Shown one piece after another: positions 13,333 to 21,349 of a DNA stretch of 25,782 nucleotides. Origin of the DNA: Actinomycetes bacterium (lineage in GTDB: Bacteria > Actinomycetota > Acidimicrobiia > Acidimicrobiales > Microtrichaceae); NCBI GenBank assembly GCA_023434535.1, contig JAEYSR010000176.1, positions 1-25,782 on the forward strand. The letters are read 5' to 3'. The notes below the pieces were generated by a model that worked only from the letters and a program-made list of their open reading frames with translations, was not told the DNA's origin and did no database searches. The position numbers and the translations under genes are program-made. Every line of letters starts with the position of its first letter. Within the stretch, counting starts at the first letter, position 1.

Positions 13333-15508
13333 CGGAGCCGACCCATCCGAGCATGGCGTCCTCCAGCTCGGCCACCCGGCGGGGGAGCGCTTCGAACGTG
13401 ACCGGCTCGGACAGGTGGAGTCCCTGCGCCAGGTCGCAGCCCATCTCGGTGAGCAGCACGAGGGACGGGGCGTCGGCCACGCCGTCCGCGGTGACGGGCA
13501 CGCCCATGTCGTGGGCCACGCCGATCGCCCACTCGACCGCCTCGGCATCCGCGGGGACCGACGCGATCGCCGTGGTGTAGCCCCGGTCGATCTTCAGTCC
13601 CGTGACCGGCAGCGTCTCCATGGTGTCGATCGACATGTAGCCAGTGCCGAACTCGTCGACGACCACGCCGAGGCCCAGGTCCCGAAGGTGGGTGACCACG
13701 TGCCGCGCCCGTTCGGGGTCCGCCGTCAGCTCCGCCTCGGGCAGCTCGATCTCCACCAGCTCGCACGGCAGCTCACCCGACGCCGCCAGCAGGTCGACGA
13801 AGGTGAGGAGGTCGTCGTTGCGGAGGTTGCGCATGGACAGGTTCGTGCCGACCACGATCGGGTCCCGGTCACGTCCGAGCCTCTCCGCGGCACGGGCCGA
13901 CTCGCCGAGGATCCAACGGGTCAGCGGCTCGATGAGGCCGGACCGCTCCGCCATCTCCAGCAGCTCGACCGACAGCTGTGCACCGGCGCCGACGCGCTGC
14001 CAGCGCAGCAGGGCCTCGACCTTGGTGACCCGGCCGGTGCGGAGGTCCACGACGGGCTGGTAGCGCAGCTCCAGCTCCTGGTTGGCCAGTCCCCGTCGCA
14101 GTTCGGTTAGCAGGCCGACGCGGCGCATGGTGCTGCGCTCCTCTGCGGGGTCGAAGACCGCGACAGGGTCGGCGGCGGACCGGGCGTGGCGCAGGCCGCC
14201 GTCGGCGGACTGGAGGAGCGTGCCGGGATCCAGGCCGTGCTCGGGCGCCACCGACGCACCGATCGTGCAGCGGACGTGGCGCATGTCGCCGTCGAGGGCG
14301 ACCGGCTGGTCGAGCGCGTCCTGGACGAGCCGGGCCCGGGCCAGCGCGGAGTCGCGGTCGTCGTGGACGGTGGTCAGCACGGCGAACTGGTCGCCGCCGA
14401 TGCGGGCGACGAGGTCGACGCCGGGCACATCGTCGCGGAGCCGGCGACCCAGCTCGTTCAGGACCCGGTCGCCGACGTGGTGGCCGAGGTCGCGGTTGAC
14501 GTCGTCGAGCCCCTCGACGTCGACGAGGACCACCGCCATGTGCTGGCCGTCGGCGAGGCCGGCGGCGACCCGGGACAGGCGCTCGTCGAGGGCCGCCCGG
14601 TTGGGGAGGCCCGTGAGGTGGTCGTGGCTGGCCTGGTGGCGCAGTCGCTCCTCGACCTCGACCGAGCGGGTGACGTCGTCGATCGTGACGCCGAGCGCGC
14701 CGTCGCGGAGGCGGTCGATGCGCAGATCCACGAACGTCCCGGGGACCTCGGCGAACGCCAGGCGCTCCGCTGTCAGCGACTCGCCCGTGTGAGCCACGTC
14801 GTACAGGGCGGACTGGAGGAGCCGGGCGCTCGGACCGTCGAACACGGCGTCGAGCCGGCCGCCGTCGAGGACGGTCGCGTCGAGCTCGAAGATGCTGCGG
14901 GCGCTGGCGTTGGCCGCTCGGAAGACGATCGACGACGGGTCGTCGCGGTCCACGAGCTCGAAGAGGAGGTGACCGTGGTGCGACACCTCTGCGACCTCCG
15001 CCAGACGGCGCGCCCGCCGGCGCCGGTCCTCGCCGGGAGCGGCGTCGATCAGCGTCCCCCGCACGGGCTCGTCGACTCCGGTCGGGACCATGCGCACGAC
15101 CATCGGCCGGTAGCCGCCCGCCGCGGTGAGGAACCGGACCACGGGCTCGTCGGCGGTGTCGTCGCGGGAAGCTCGTCCGGCGACCGCCGCCGTCGTCGCC
15201 GGATCCGGCTCGTTCCCGCGCAGGTCGATGGTCGTCTCGATCCGCTCGTCGGCGTCGGTCCCGTCGGGGGCCACGGAGCGGAACACGGCCAGGTCGTCGG
15301 GGTGGACGAGGCGGCGCAGCGTGCCCGGCTCCCGGAACGCCGCGGCGTCCCAGCCGAGCACGGCGGCCATGGAGACCGACACGTAGTGGCCGTCGACGCC
15401 GGGCCCGACCTGCTGGAACAGGACGACGCCGGCGTCGGTGATGGCGCGGTCGTAGCCGTCGCGGACGATGGCCGTGGCCTCGTCGATGCGCCGCTGGCGG
15501 CCGAACAT
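13316..15508 (-). CDS. PAS-PAS-GGDEF-EAL protein with altered catalytic motifs
   Basis: This 730-residue cytoplasmic protein has two PAS-like sensor regions (about 20-90 and 185-290), a GGDEF domain (about 310-465) and an EAL domain (about 480-720), the plan of cyclic-di-GMP enzymes. Active-site positions are changed. The signature is GGDQF (371-375), and VDVEGLDD lacks the usual Phe-Lys. The EAL motif is intact (Glu498 in EALLRW) and LKID is kept, but DDFGTG reads DEFGTG and AEGVE reads ADGVA. No RxxD inhibitory site precedes GGDQF. Reduced activity or a c-di-GMP/GTP-binding sensory role is plausible. The ATG at 15508 lies eight bases after TAGCCT, which fits a leaderless start. It is the first gene of the minus-strand phosphoesterase cluster and diverges from mscS across 32 bp. 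Confidence 0.88.
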   Translation of the reverse strand: MFGRQRRIDEATAIVRDGYDRAITDAGVVLFQQVGPGVDGHYVSVSMAAVLGWDAAAFREPGTLRRLVHPDDLAVFRSVAPDGTDADERIETTIDLRGNEPDPATTAAVAGRASRDDTADEPVVRFLTAAGGYRPMVVRMVPTGVDEPVRGTLIDAAPGEDRRRRARRLAEVAEVSHHGHLLFELVDRDDPSSIVFRAANASARSIFELDATVLDGGRLDAVFDGPSARLLQSALYDVAHTGESLTAERLAFAEVPGTFVDLRIDRLRDGALGVTIDDVTRSVEVEERLRHQASHDHLTGLPNRAALDERLSRVAAGLADGQHMAVVLVDVEGLDDVNRDLGHHVGDRVLNELGRRLRDDVPGVDLVARIGGDQFAVLTTVHDDRDSALARARLVQDALDQPVALDGDMRHVRCTIGASVAPEHGLDPGTLLQSADGGLRHARSAADPVAVFDPAEERSTMRRVGLLTELRRGLANQELELRYQPVVDLRTGRVTKVEALLRWQRVGAGAQLSVELLEMAERSGLIEPLTRWILGESARAAERLGRDRDPIVVGTNLSMRNLRNDDLLTFVDLLAASGELPCELVEIELPEAELTADPERARHVVTHLRDLGLGVVVDEFGTGYMSIDTMETLPVTGLKIDRGYTTAIASVPADAEAVEWAIGVAHDMGVPVTADGVADAPSLVLLTEMGCDLAQGLHLSEPVTFEALPRRVAELEDAMLGWVGSGALLG

Positions 15509-15540
15509 GGTGGCGAAGGCTACTGCCCTACAGTCACGCC
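15509..15540. promoter_or_regulatory. 32-bp divergent promoter gap with two leaderless-type -10 elements
   Basis: On the plus strand TACAGT (15529-15534) ends six bases before the GTG at 15541. On the minus strand TAGCCT (15522-15517) ends eight bases before the ATG at 15508. The two -10 boxes lie six bases apart in opposite directions, so each -35 region must fall inside the opposing gene's first codons. The two promoters probably exclude one another. Confidence 0.55.
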
Positions 15541-16569
15541 GTGGCCGACCCCAGCTTCTGCGCCGACACCGGCTGGGCCTGCGAACCGGTCTGGGACGCG
15601 ACGGGCAACGAGTGGCTCGCCCGCGTGATCGGCTGGCTGTCCCAGAAGCCCCTCCAGATCGCAGCGATCCTGGCCCTCGCCTACCTCGCCAACCGCATCA
15701 TCCGGTCGCTCATCGCCCGGACGGGCCGCCGGATGGCCGAGAACGCCGACCGGCTGGGCGGCTACATGCCCGACGGCCTCCGGACCCGGGAGGTCGACGG
15801 CCGCTCCGTCGCCCGTGCCGCCACCATGTCCACCATCGCCCGATCGATGGCGACGGCGATCGTGGCGGTCGTCGCCGCGGCGTGGATCCTCGCCGTCGTC
15901 GGGGTGAGCCTGGCCGCGATCCTCGCCTCGGCCGGCGTCCTGGGCGTGGCGCTCGGCTTCGGCGCCCAGAACGTGGTCCGGGACGTGCTCGCCGGGTGGT
16001 TCATCCTGGTCGAGGACCGCTACGGGGTCGGCGACGTGATCGACGCCGGGGCGCCCGCGGTCGGCACCGTGGAACGCGTCACGCTGCGCTCGACCCGCCT
16101 GCGCGACATCAACGGAACGGTCTGGCACGTGGCCAACGGCGAGATCCTGAAGGTCGGCAACAAGAGCCAGAGCTGGTCGCGCGCCGTCGTGGACGTGGTG
16201 GTCACGCCCGATGCGGATCTCGAGCGGGCCCGCCGGATCCTCGGCGACGTGGGCGACGAGCTGCAGGCCGACCCGGACTGGTCGGGGCTCGTCTCGTCGG
16301 CCCCCAACGTGCTCGGCGTGCAGCGCATCGACCAGATGGGCATCACCCTCCGCGTGGTCATCGACACCGCTCCCGGCGAGCAGTTCCCGGTCGAGCGCGA
16401 GTACCGCCTCCGTGTGCTGCGGGCGTTCGACGCCGAAGGGGTGCCGCTGTCGGCCCCGTACTCCGGCGCCGCGCCGTACGGCCCGGGCGCGCCGCCGCGA
16501 CCCGGAGCGGCGGGCGCCGCGCCGACCGTCGGCAGCGGCGACCCCAGCGGAGACCCTCCACCGGGCTGA
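15541..16569 (+). CDS. Small-conductance mechanosensitive channel, MscS family
   Basis: This 342-residue membrane protein opens under membrane tension and releases solutes during osmotic downshock. It has a short N-terminal segment, then membrane helices at about 36-58 and 96-122. The pore helix with the family signature GVLGVALGFGAQNVVRDVLA (about 132-151) is followed by EDRYGVGDVI. The beta domain carries VGTVERVTLRSTRLRDINGT and the alpha/beta vestibule domain follows (about 215-305). The last 35 residues are Pro/Gly/Ala-rich and probably disordered. The length is a little above E. coli MscS (286). The GTG at 15541 is supported by TACAGT six bases upstream and by the absence of an RBS. The family call is firm; ion preference is not readable. 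Confidence 0.94.
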   Translation: MADPSFCADTGWACEPVWDATGNEWLARVIGWLSQKPLQIAAILALAYLANRIIRSLIARTGRRMAENADRLGGYMPDGLRTREVDGRSVARAATMSTIARSMATAIVAVVAAAWILAVVGVSLAAILASAGVLGVALGFGAQNVVRDVLAGWFILVEDRYGVGDVIDAGAPAVGTVERVTLRSTRLRDINGTVWHVANGEILKVGNKSQSWSRAVVDVVVTPDADLERARRILGDVGDELQADPDWSGLVSSAPNVLGVQRIDQMGITLRVVIDTAPGEQFPVEREYRLRVLRAFDAEGVPLSAPYSGAAPYGPGAPPRPGAAGAAPTVGSGDPSGDPPPG

Positions 16570-16781
16570 CCAGTCCGGCTGGCCTGTTCAGCTGACCTGT
16601 CCGTCGGGAGGGCCCGGAGCTCGTGGTCGTGCCGGGCATGGGGTGGGGAGAGGGCATCCACCGGTCGAGGGCGGCCGCTGAGTACCTTCGTGTGCGGACG
16701 GAGCTCCTCCCGCTTGGCGCGGGCTGGGTCGGCTCGTGGACCCCATCCACACCCGACCCACCACCGACCCCGGAGGACCTC

Positions 16782-16961
16782 ATGAAGAAGATGGCGCAAC
16801 CGCTGGCGTTCCTCGCCATCGGCTTCCTCGTGCTGGCGATCTGGCGGAGCCCTGCCACGGCGGCCGCTGACATCAGCCACGTCCTGGGCAACGTCGGCAC
16901 CTTCCTCCAGGAGGTGCTGGCCAAGATCGCCGAGTTCCTCGGCAGCTTCGGGAAGTCCTGA
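16782..16961 (+). CDS. Small membrane peptide of 59 residues
   Basis: The product has a basic start (MKKMAQ), one hydrophobic helix (about 7-23) and a C-terminal amphipathic region (SHVLGNVGTFLQEVLAKIAE). I do not know its function. A strong Shine-Dalgarno sequence GGAGG (16772-16776) lies five bases before the ATG, the best RBS in this part of the window, which fixes the start against longer in-frame choices. It ends four bases before the GTG of the bPH2 gene, so the two are almost certainly co-translated and may act together in the membrane. The segment from the mscS stop to here (212 bp) holds no other gene; a TACCTT hexamer at about 16683 could be its -10 element. Confidence 0.75.
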   Translation: MKKMAQPLAFLAIGFLVLAIWRSPATAAADISHVLGNVGTFLQEVLAKIAEFLGSFGKS

Positions 16962-16965
16962 CCGC

Positions 16966-17493
16966 GTGTCCCGCAGCTGGAACCCCGACGACATCGTCGA
17001 CGGCTACCTGCTCCGCGACGAGGTCGTGAAGCTCGACGTCAGCCGGTCCTTCAAGTCGTGGCTCGTCGACCAGACGGTCTGGATCGTGCTCGGCCTCATC
17101 TCGTTCGTCGTCCTGGCGACGATCGGCACCGACGCCTCGATCGTCGTCGGCCTGCTGATCGTCCTCGGCGTGGGTGGGTTCCTGACGGTGGACTGGTTGC
17201 GCAAGCGCTTCACCCGCTACGTGATCACCGACCTCCGCGTTCTGCGCATCACCGGCGTGCTGCACCGCCAGATGGAGTTCATCCCCTGGGGGAAGATCAC
17301 CGACGTCGGTCGCAGCGAGTCCTTCCTCCAGTGGCTGACCGGAACCGTGACGATCCGCATCGAGTCGGCCAACGAGCGCTCGGCGTTCCGGGCGATGAAG
17401 GACGTGGCAGACCCCGCGCACTTCTACAAGGTGCTCGTGCGCATGGTGGACCTCAAGCAGGGCCGCGTCGAGAACCACCACCACGTCCGCTGA
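16966..17493 (+). CDS. bPH2 (YdbS-like) domain membrane protein
   Basis: This 175-residue protein has two membrane helices (about 42-58 and 62-80). The bacterial PH domain bPH2 (about 83-165) follows, recognisable by RYVITDLRVLRITGVLHR, FIPWGKITDVGRSESF and GTVTIRIESANER. Such proteins are common in Actinobacteria and Firmicutes and sit in the cytoplasmic membrane with the PH domain inside; their role is poorly known. The GTG at 16966 starts four bases after the stop of the 59-residue peptide, which points to coupling. The C-terminus ends in a short His-rich stretch (ENHHHVR). It converges on valS, with a strong hairpin between. The domain call is secure. Confidence 0.85.
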   Translation: MSRSWNPDDIVDGYLLRDEVVKLDVSRSFKSWLVDQTVWIVLGLISFVVLATIGTDASIVVGLLIVLGVGGFLTVDWLRKRFTRYVITDLRVLRITGVLHRQMEFIPWGKITDVGRSESFLQWLTGTVTIRIESANERSAFRAMKDVADPAHFYKVLVRMVDLKQGRVENHHHVR

Positions 17494-17519
17494 CCGAGCC
17501 GCAGCCCAGCGAACCCCAG

Positions 17520-17567
17520 CTTTGTGATGCAGTTCGTGCCGAAATCGGCACGAACTGCATCACAAAG
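17520..17567. terminator. Near-perfect 48-bp hairpin between convergent genes
   Basis: Two perfectly complementary 23-bp arms (17520-17542 and 17545-17567) flank only two bases (AA). In RNA the innermost pairs would open to a loop of about four. There is no T-tract beyond the stem on either strand. It lies between the bPH2 gene and the opposing valS stop (17586). It is noticeably less GC-rich than its surroundings and should terminate both transcripts. Confidence 0.85.
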
Positions 17568-17585
17568 CGGACACGCGAGAGAGCC

Positions 17586-20288
17586 TCAGTCGGTCGACTC
17601 GGCAGCGAAGGTGACCTCGACGGCCAGCGTCTCGCCCTCGACGAGCTGCAGGTCGAGGACCTTGCCGGCCTCGGCGACGTCGACGGCCACGGTGCGCAGC
17701 AGCGCCAGTCGCTCGGCGGTGTCGGTGACGACCGCACGCTCGATCGGGGTGCGCATGGAGACCTTGGCCGCCGACTTCGCGCCCCGGAGCTCCGACAGGA
17801 CCGACGCCGCGACCGCCAGTGCGGCCGGGTCGCCGTCGCCCGCCAGCGAGCGGAGGGGATCCGCCGTCGGCCACTCGGCCCGGTGGACCGACCCCTCCAT
17901 CCACCAGGACCACGCCTCCTCGCACGTGTAGACGAGGACCGGGGCGAACAGCCGGTGCAGGGTCGACAGGGCCAGCGACAGGGCGGTGCGGGCCGACGCC
18001 GTCGCGTCGGACACCGGGGCGGGCGTGCCGTCCTCGGCGGCGGGCTCGCCGTAGGCCCGGCCCTTGACCAGCTCGAGGTAGTCGTCGCAGAAGCGCCAGA
18101 AGAACGACTCGGTCCGCTCGAGCGCCCGGGCGTAGTCGAAGCCCTCCAGCGCCGTCGTGGCGTCCTCGACCAGGCCGGCGAGCTCGGCGAGCATCGCCCG
18201 GTCGAGAGCCTCGGTGACGGAGCCGGCCTCGCCTGCACCCTCGTCGGCTCCCTCGCTGACGGCTCCCTCGCTGAACGACAGTGCGAAGCGGGAGGCGTTC
18301 AGCAGCTTGATGGCCAGGCGTCGGCCGACCTTCATCTGCGCCTCGTCGAACGCGGTGTCGGTGCCCGGCCGGGCCGACGCGGCCCAGTAGCGGACGCCGT
18401 CGGAGCCGTACTGCTCGAGCAGGCCGAGGGGCGTCACGGTGTTGCCCTTGGACTTGGACATCTTCTTGCGGTCCGGGTCGAGGATCCATCCCGACAGCGC
18501 GGCGTTGCGCCAGGGGAGCGAGCCGAACTCGAGGTCGCTGCGCAGGAGGGTCGAGAAGAGCCAGGTGCGGATGATGTCGTGGCCCTGCGGGCGGAGGTCC
18601 AGGGGGAAGGTCCGCGAGAACAGATCGGGATCGTCGACCCAGCGGCAGCCGATCTGCGGGGTGAGCGACGACGTGGCCCAGGTGTCCATGACGTCGGGGT
18701 CGCCGATGAAGCCGCCCGGGACGCCGCGCTGGTCCTCGGTGTAGCCGGGGGCCGGCTGCGCCAACGGGTCGACGGGGAGCGATGACGGATCGGGGACGAT
18801 CGGGTCGTCGTGGTCGGGGTTGCCCTCCGCGTCGAGCCGGTACCAGAGGGGGAACGGCACGCCGAAGAACCGCTGCCGGGAGACCAGCCAGTCGCCGGCC
18901 AGGCCGCCGACCCAGTTGTCGAAGCGGTGGCGCATGTACTCGGGGACCCAGTTGAGCTCGGCGCCGCGGGCGAGCAGCTCGGTGCGACGCTCGTCGGACC
19001 GGCCGCCGTTGCGGATGTACCACTGCCGGGACGTGACGATCTCCAGGGGCTTGTCGCCCTTCTCGAAGAACTTGACCGGGTGCTGGATGGGTCGGATGTC
19101 GCCGATCAGCTCGCCGGTCTCGGTCAGGAGCTGGACCATCTGCTCCCGGGCGCCACCCGCGGCCTTGCGGGCGATGCGGCCGTAGCGCTCGCGGGCCAGG
19201 TCGCCGTCCAGCCACTCGGGCGGCTCCTCCTGGAACCGGCCGTCGCGGCCGATGACGGCGCGGGTCGGCAGGTCGAGCTCTCGCCACCAGACGACGTCGG
19301 TGACGTCGCCGAAGGTGCAGATCATCGCCACGCCGGTGCCCTTGTCGGGCTCGGCGAGGGGGTGGGCCATGATCGGGACCTCGACGCCGAAGGCGGGGGT
19401 GGTGACCGTCGACCCGAACAGCGGCTGGAAGCGCTCGTCGTCCGGGTGGGCGACCAGCGCGACGCAGCTGACGACGAGCTCCGGGCGAGTGGTGTCGATG
19501 ATGACGTCGGTGCTGCCGTCGTGCGCCGTCGCGCCGCCGGTCAGGTGGAACGCCAGCTGGTGGTAGGCGCCCGGACGCTCCCGGTCCTCCAGCTCGGCCT
19601 GGGCGACCGCGGTCTGGAACGTGACGTCCCACAGCGACGGCGCCTCCTGCGAGTACGCGTCGCCGCGGGCGAGGTCGTGGAGGAACGCCAGCTGCGAGGT
19701 GCGGCGGCTGGACTCGTCGATCGTGGAGTACGTGTAGGCCCAGTCGACCGACAGGCCGAGGGTGCGGAACAGCGCTTCGAACGCCTCCTCGTCGATGACC
19801 AGCAGGCGCTCGCAGAGCTCGATGAAGTCGGGTCGGCTGACCCGGGTGAAGTCCTGGCGCTTGGTCGGCGGCGGATCGGCCAGCTCGGGCATGCCCGGCG
19901 GCACGGACGGATCGCAGACGACGCCGAAGTAGTTCTCGACGCGGCGCTCGGTGGGCAGGCCGTTGTCGTCCCAGCCGAGCGGGTAGAAGACCGACTTGCC
20001 GCGCATCCGATGGAAGCGGGCGACGACGTCGGTGTGGGTGTAGCTGAAGACGTGGCCGACGTGCAGGGAGCCCGACACCGTCGGCGGGGGCGTGTCGACC
20101 GAGAACACCTCGTCGCGCCCGGCGGTGCGGTCGAAGGCGTACGTGCCGTCGGCCTCCCAGCGTTCGCCCCACGTGGCCTCGAGCCCGTCGACCGTCGGCT
20201 TGGCCGGTACCTCACGAGCGGCCCTGGGCGTGGGGGGACGGGTGCGCGGGGTGGAGCCGGATGGGGACGCAGGGGGAGTGGCGGACAT
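17586..20288 (-). CDS. valS: Valine--tRNA ligase
   Basis: This 900-residue class I synthetase charges tRNA-Val with valine. The HIGH-type motif is HVGH (76-79) in SGSLHVGHVFSYTHTD, and KMSKS lies at 609-613 in KKMSKSKGN. FYPLGWDDNGLPTERRV and the editing-domain region match the alternative ValRS lineage found in Rickettsiales, archaea and some Actinobacteria, as I recall it, rather than the E. coli type. The C-terminus stops shortly after the anticodon-binding helical domain (AEAGKVLDLQLVEGETL) and lacks the C-terminal coiled coil of E. coli ValRS (951 aa). The ATG at 20288 is preferred over a GTG at 20300, because that GTG overlaps a TACGGT -10-like hexamer (20304-20299). It diverges from the SDR gene. 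Confidence 0.96.
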   Translation of the reverse strand: MSATPPASPSGSTPRTRPPTPRAAREVPAKPTVDGLEATWGERWEADGTYAFDRTAGRDEVFSVDTPPPTVSGSLHVGHVFSYTHTDVVARFHRMRGKSVFYPLGWDDNGLPTERRVENYFGVVCDPSVPPGMPELADPPPTKRQDFTRVSRPDFIELCERLLVIDEEAFEALFRTLGLSVDWAYTYSTIDESSRRTSQLAFLHDLARGDAYSQEAPSLWDVTFQTAVAQAELEDRERPGAYHQLAFHLTGGATAHDGSTDVIIDTTRPELVVSCVALVAHPDDERFQPLFGSTVTTPAFGVEVPIMAHPLAEPDKGTGVAMICTFGDVTDVVWWRELDLPTRAVIGRDGRFQEEPPEWLDGDLARERYGRIARKAAGGAREQMVQLLTETGELIGDIRPIQHPVKFFEKGDKPLEIVTSRQWYIRNGGRSDERRTELLARGAELNWVPEYMRHRFDNWVGGLAGDWLVSRQRFFGVPFPLWYRLDAEGNPDHDDPIVPDPSSLPVDPLAQPAPGYTEDQRGVPGGFIGDPDVMDTWATSSLTPQIGCRWVDDPDLFSRTFPLDLRPQGHDIIRTWLFSTLLRSDLEFGSLPWRNAALSGWILDPDRKKMSKSKGNTVTPLGLLEQYGSDGVRYWAASARPGTDTAFDEAQMKVGRRLAIKLLNASRFALSFSEGAVSEGADEGAGEAGSVTEALDRAMLAELAGLVEDATTALEGFDYARALERTESFFWRFCDDYLELVKGRAYGEPAAEDGTPAPVSDATASARTALSLALSTLHRLFAPVLVYTCEEAWSWWMEGSVHRAEWPTADPLRSLAGDGDPAALAVAASVLSELRGAKSAAKVSMRTPIERAVVTDTAERLALLRTVAVDVAEAGKVLDLQLVEGETLAVEVTFAAESTD

Positions 20289-20295
20289 ACGGCGG

Positions 20296-20324
20296 TTCAC
20301 CGTACCGGCCGCAACAGCTACGTT
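20296..20324 (+). promoter_or_regulatory. Putative sigma-70-type promoter for the SDR gene
   Basis: TTCACC (20296-20301) and TACGTT (20319-20324) are separated by 17 bp, the optimum for the housekeeping sigma factor. Transcription would start near 20331 and give a leader of about 30 bases with a GAGAGGA ribosome-binding site before ATG 20363. On the other strand TACGGT (20304-20299) overlaps the -35 element and could serve valS, so the two promoters overlap. Confidence 0.5.
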
Positions 20325-20362
20325 CCGAAGGCGTTGCGGGCCCGGATCGAGAGGACGTGTTG

Positions 20363-21190
20363 ATGGCGAGCGGACTGGAAGGCGGCGTCGCGGTCGTCAC
20401 CGGCGCGGGCGGGGGGATCGGCTCGACGGTCGCCAGGACCCTGGCCGAGGCCGGCATGGCCCTGGTGCTCGCGGATCGGAGCCGCTCGCTCCTCGACGCC
20501 GCCGCCGACTCCATGCCCCGGGACGCCACGGTGATCACCGCCGTGGGCGACGTCGGCGACCCCTCGCACCATGCTGCGCTCGTGACGGCGGCGGAGGACC
20601 TGGGCGGCCTGACCGTGTCGGTCCAGAACGCCGGCGTGGTGCTGCCGGGCCTGAGCTGGGAGGTCCCGCTGGAGCAGTGGGAGCTGCAGGTCAAGGTGAA
20701 CTACTGGGGCGTCGTGCACGGGGTGCGCGCCGCCCTCAATGCCATGACCCGGCGCGGCGTCGGCCACGTCGTCGCCGTGGCGTCGGGTGCGGGGCTCGTG
20801 GCGACGCCCGGTCTGGCCCCGTACGTCAGCTCCAAGCACGCGGTGGTCGGGCTCATGGAGTCGGTGCGCCACGAGCTGGTCCGCGCCGCGCCCGGCGTCC
20901 GGGCCTCGGTGGTCTGCCCCGGCAACATCCACACGCCGATCACGGCCAACTCGCTCGCCGCCGCCGGAGTGGCCGACGAGGACCTCTCTCCGGTGGCCCA
21001 GCAGGTGGCCGACACGGTGCGGGGCGGCGTCGAGGTCGGTGCGTCGCCCCAGTCGGTGGCCGACGCGATCCTCGACGCGCTGCAGACCGGCCGGTTCTGG
21101 GTGCTGCCCCAGCCCGAGGTCGCGATCGGGGCGCTCGACCGGGTGCAGCGCATCGTCGACGGCCGCGATCCCGTCGACCTCCTGGGCTGA
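20363..21190 (+). CDS. Short-chain dehydrogenase/reductase (classical SDR)
   Basis: This 275-residue NAD(P)-dependent oxidoreductase has the classical SDR layout. The cofactor-binding TGAGGGIG is at 13-20, the NAG motif at about 93-95, and the catalytic residues are Ser141, Tyr154 and Lys158 (YVSSK). The post-catalytic PGNIHTPI is also typical. An acidic residue at the end of the second strand (VLADRSRS) suggests NAD(H) rather than NADP(H). The substrate is an alcohol or ketone that cannot be named from sequence. The ATG at 20363 is fixed by GAGAGGA about eight bases upstream and by the glycine-rich motif position. It diverges from valS and converges on the GAF/GGDEF gene across a repeat-containing spacer. 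Confidence 0.92.
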   Translation: MASGLEGGVAVVTGAGGGIGSTVARTLAEAGMALVLADRSRSLLDAAADSMPRDATVITAVGDVGDPSHHAALVTAAEDLGGLTVSVQNAGVVLPGLSWEVPLEQWELQVKVNYWGVVHGVRAALNAMTRRGVGHVVAVASGAGLVATPGLAPYVSSKHAVVGLMESVRHELVRAAPGVRASVVCPGNIHTPITANSLAAAGVADEDLSPVAQQVADTVRGGVEVGASPQSVADAILDALQTGRFWVLPQPEVAIGALDRVQRIVDGRDPVDLLG

Positions 21191-21201
21191 CCTCGACCGG
21201 A

Positions 21202-21315
21202 ACTCGGATCTCTGCGACCGGTGAGCCGCCGATCTGATCCGAGTCCGGCCCAACCGACCGGTCGGTGCCGGACCTTGGATCTCTGCGACCTGTGAGCCGC
21301 CGGTCTGATCCGAGT
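21202..21315. repeat. Duplicated 39-bp element with internal dyads, likely terminator
   Basis: The 39-bp sequence at 21206-21244 recurs at 21277-21315 with two mismatches, 71 bp apart. Copy 1 is bounded by ACTCGGATC (21202-21210) and GATCCGAGT (21236-21244), 9-bp inverted arms. Copy 2 keeps GGATC/GATCC. Both lie between the convergent SDR and GAF/GGDEF genes, where each could form a stem-loop and end transcription. Confidence 0.8.
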
Positions 21316-21349
21316 TCGACGGTCGGCGTGGTCGGACCGACGGGGCCGC

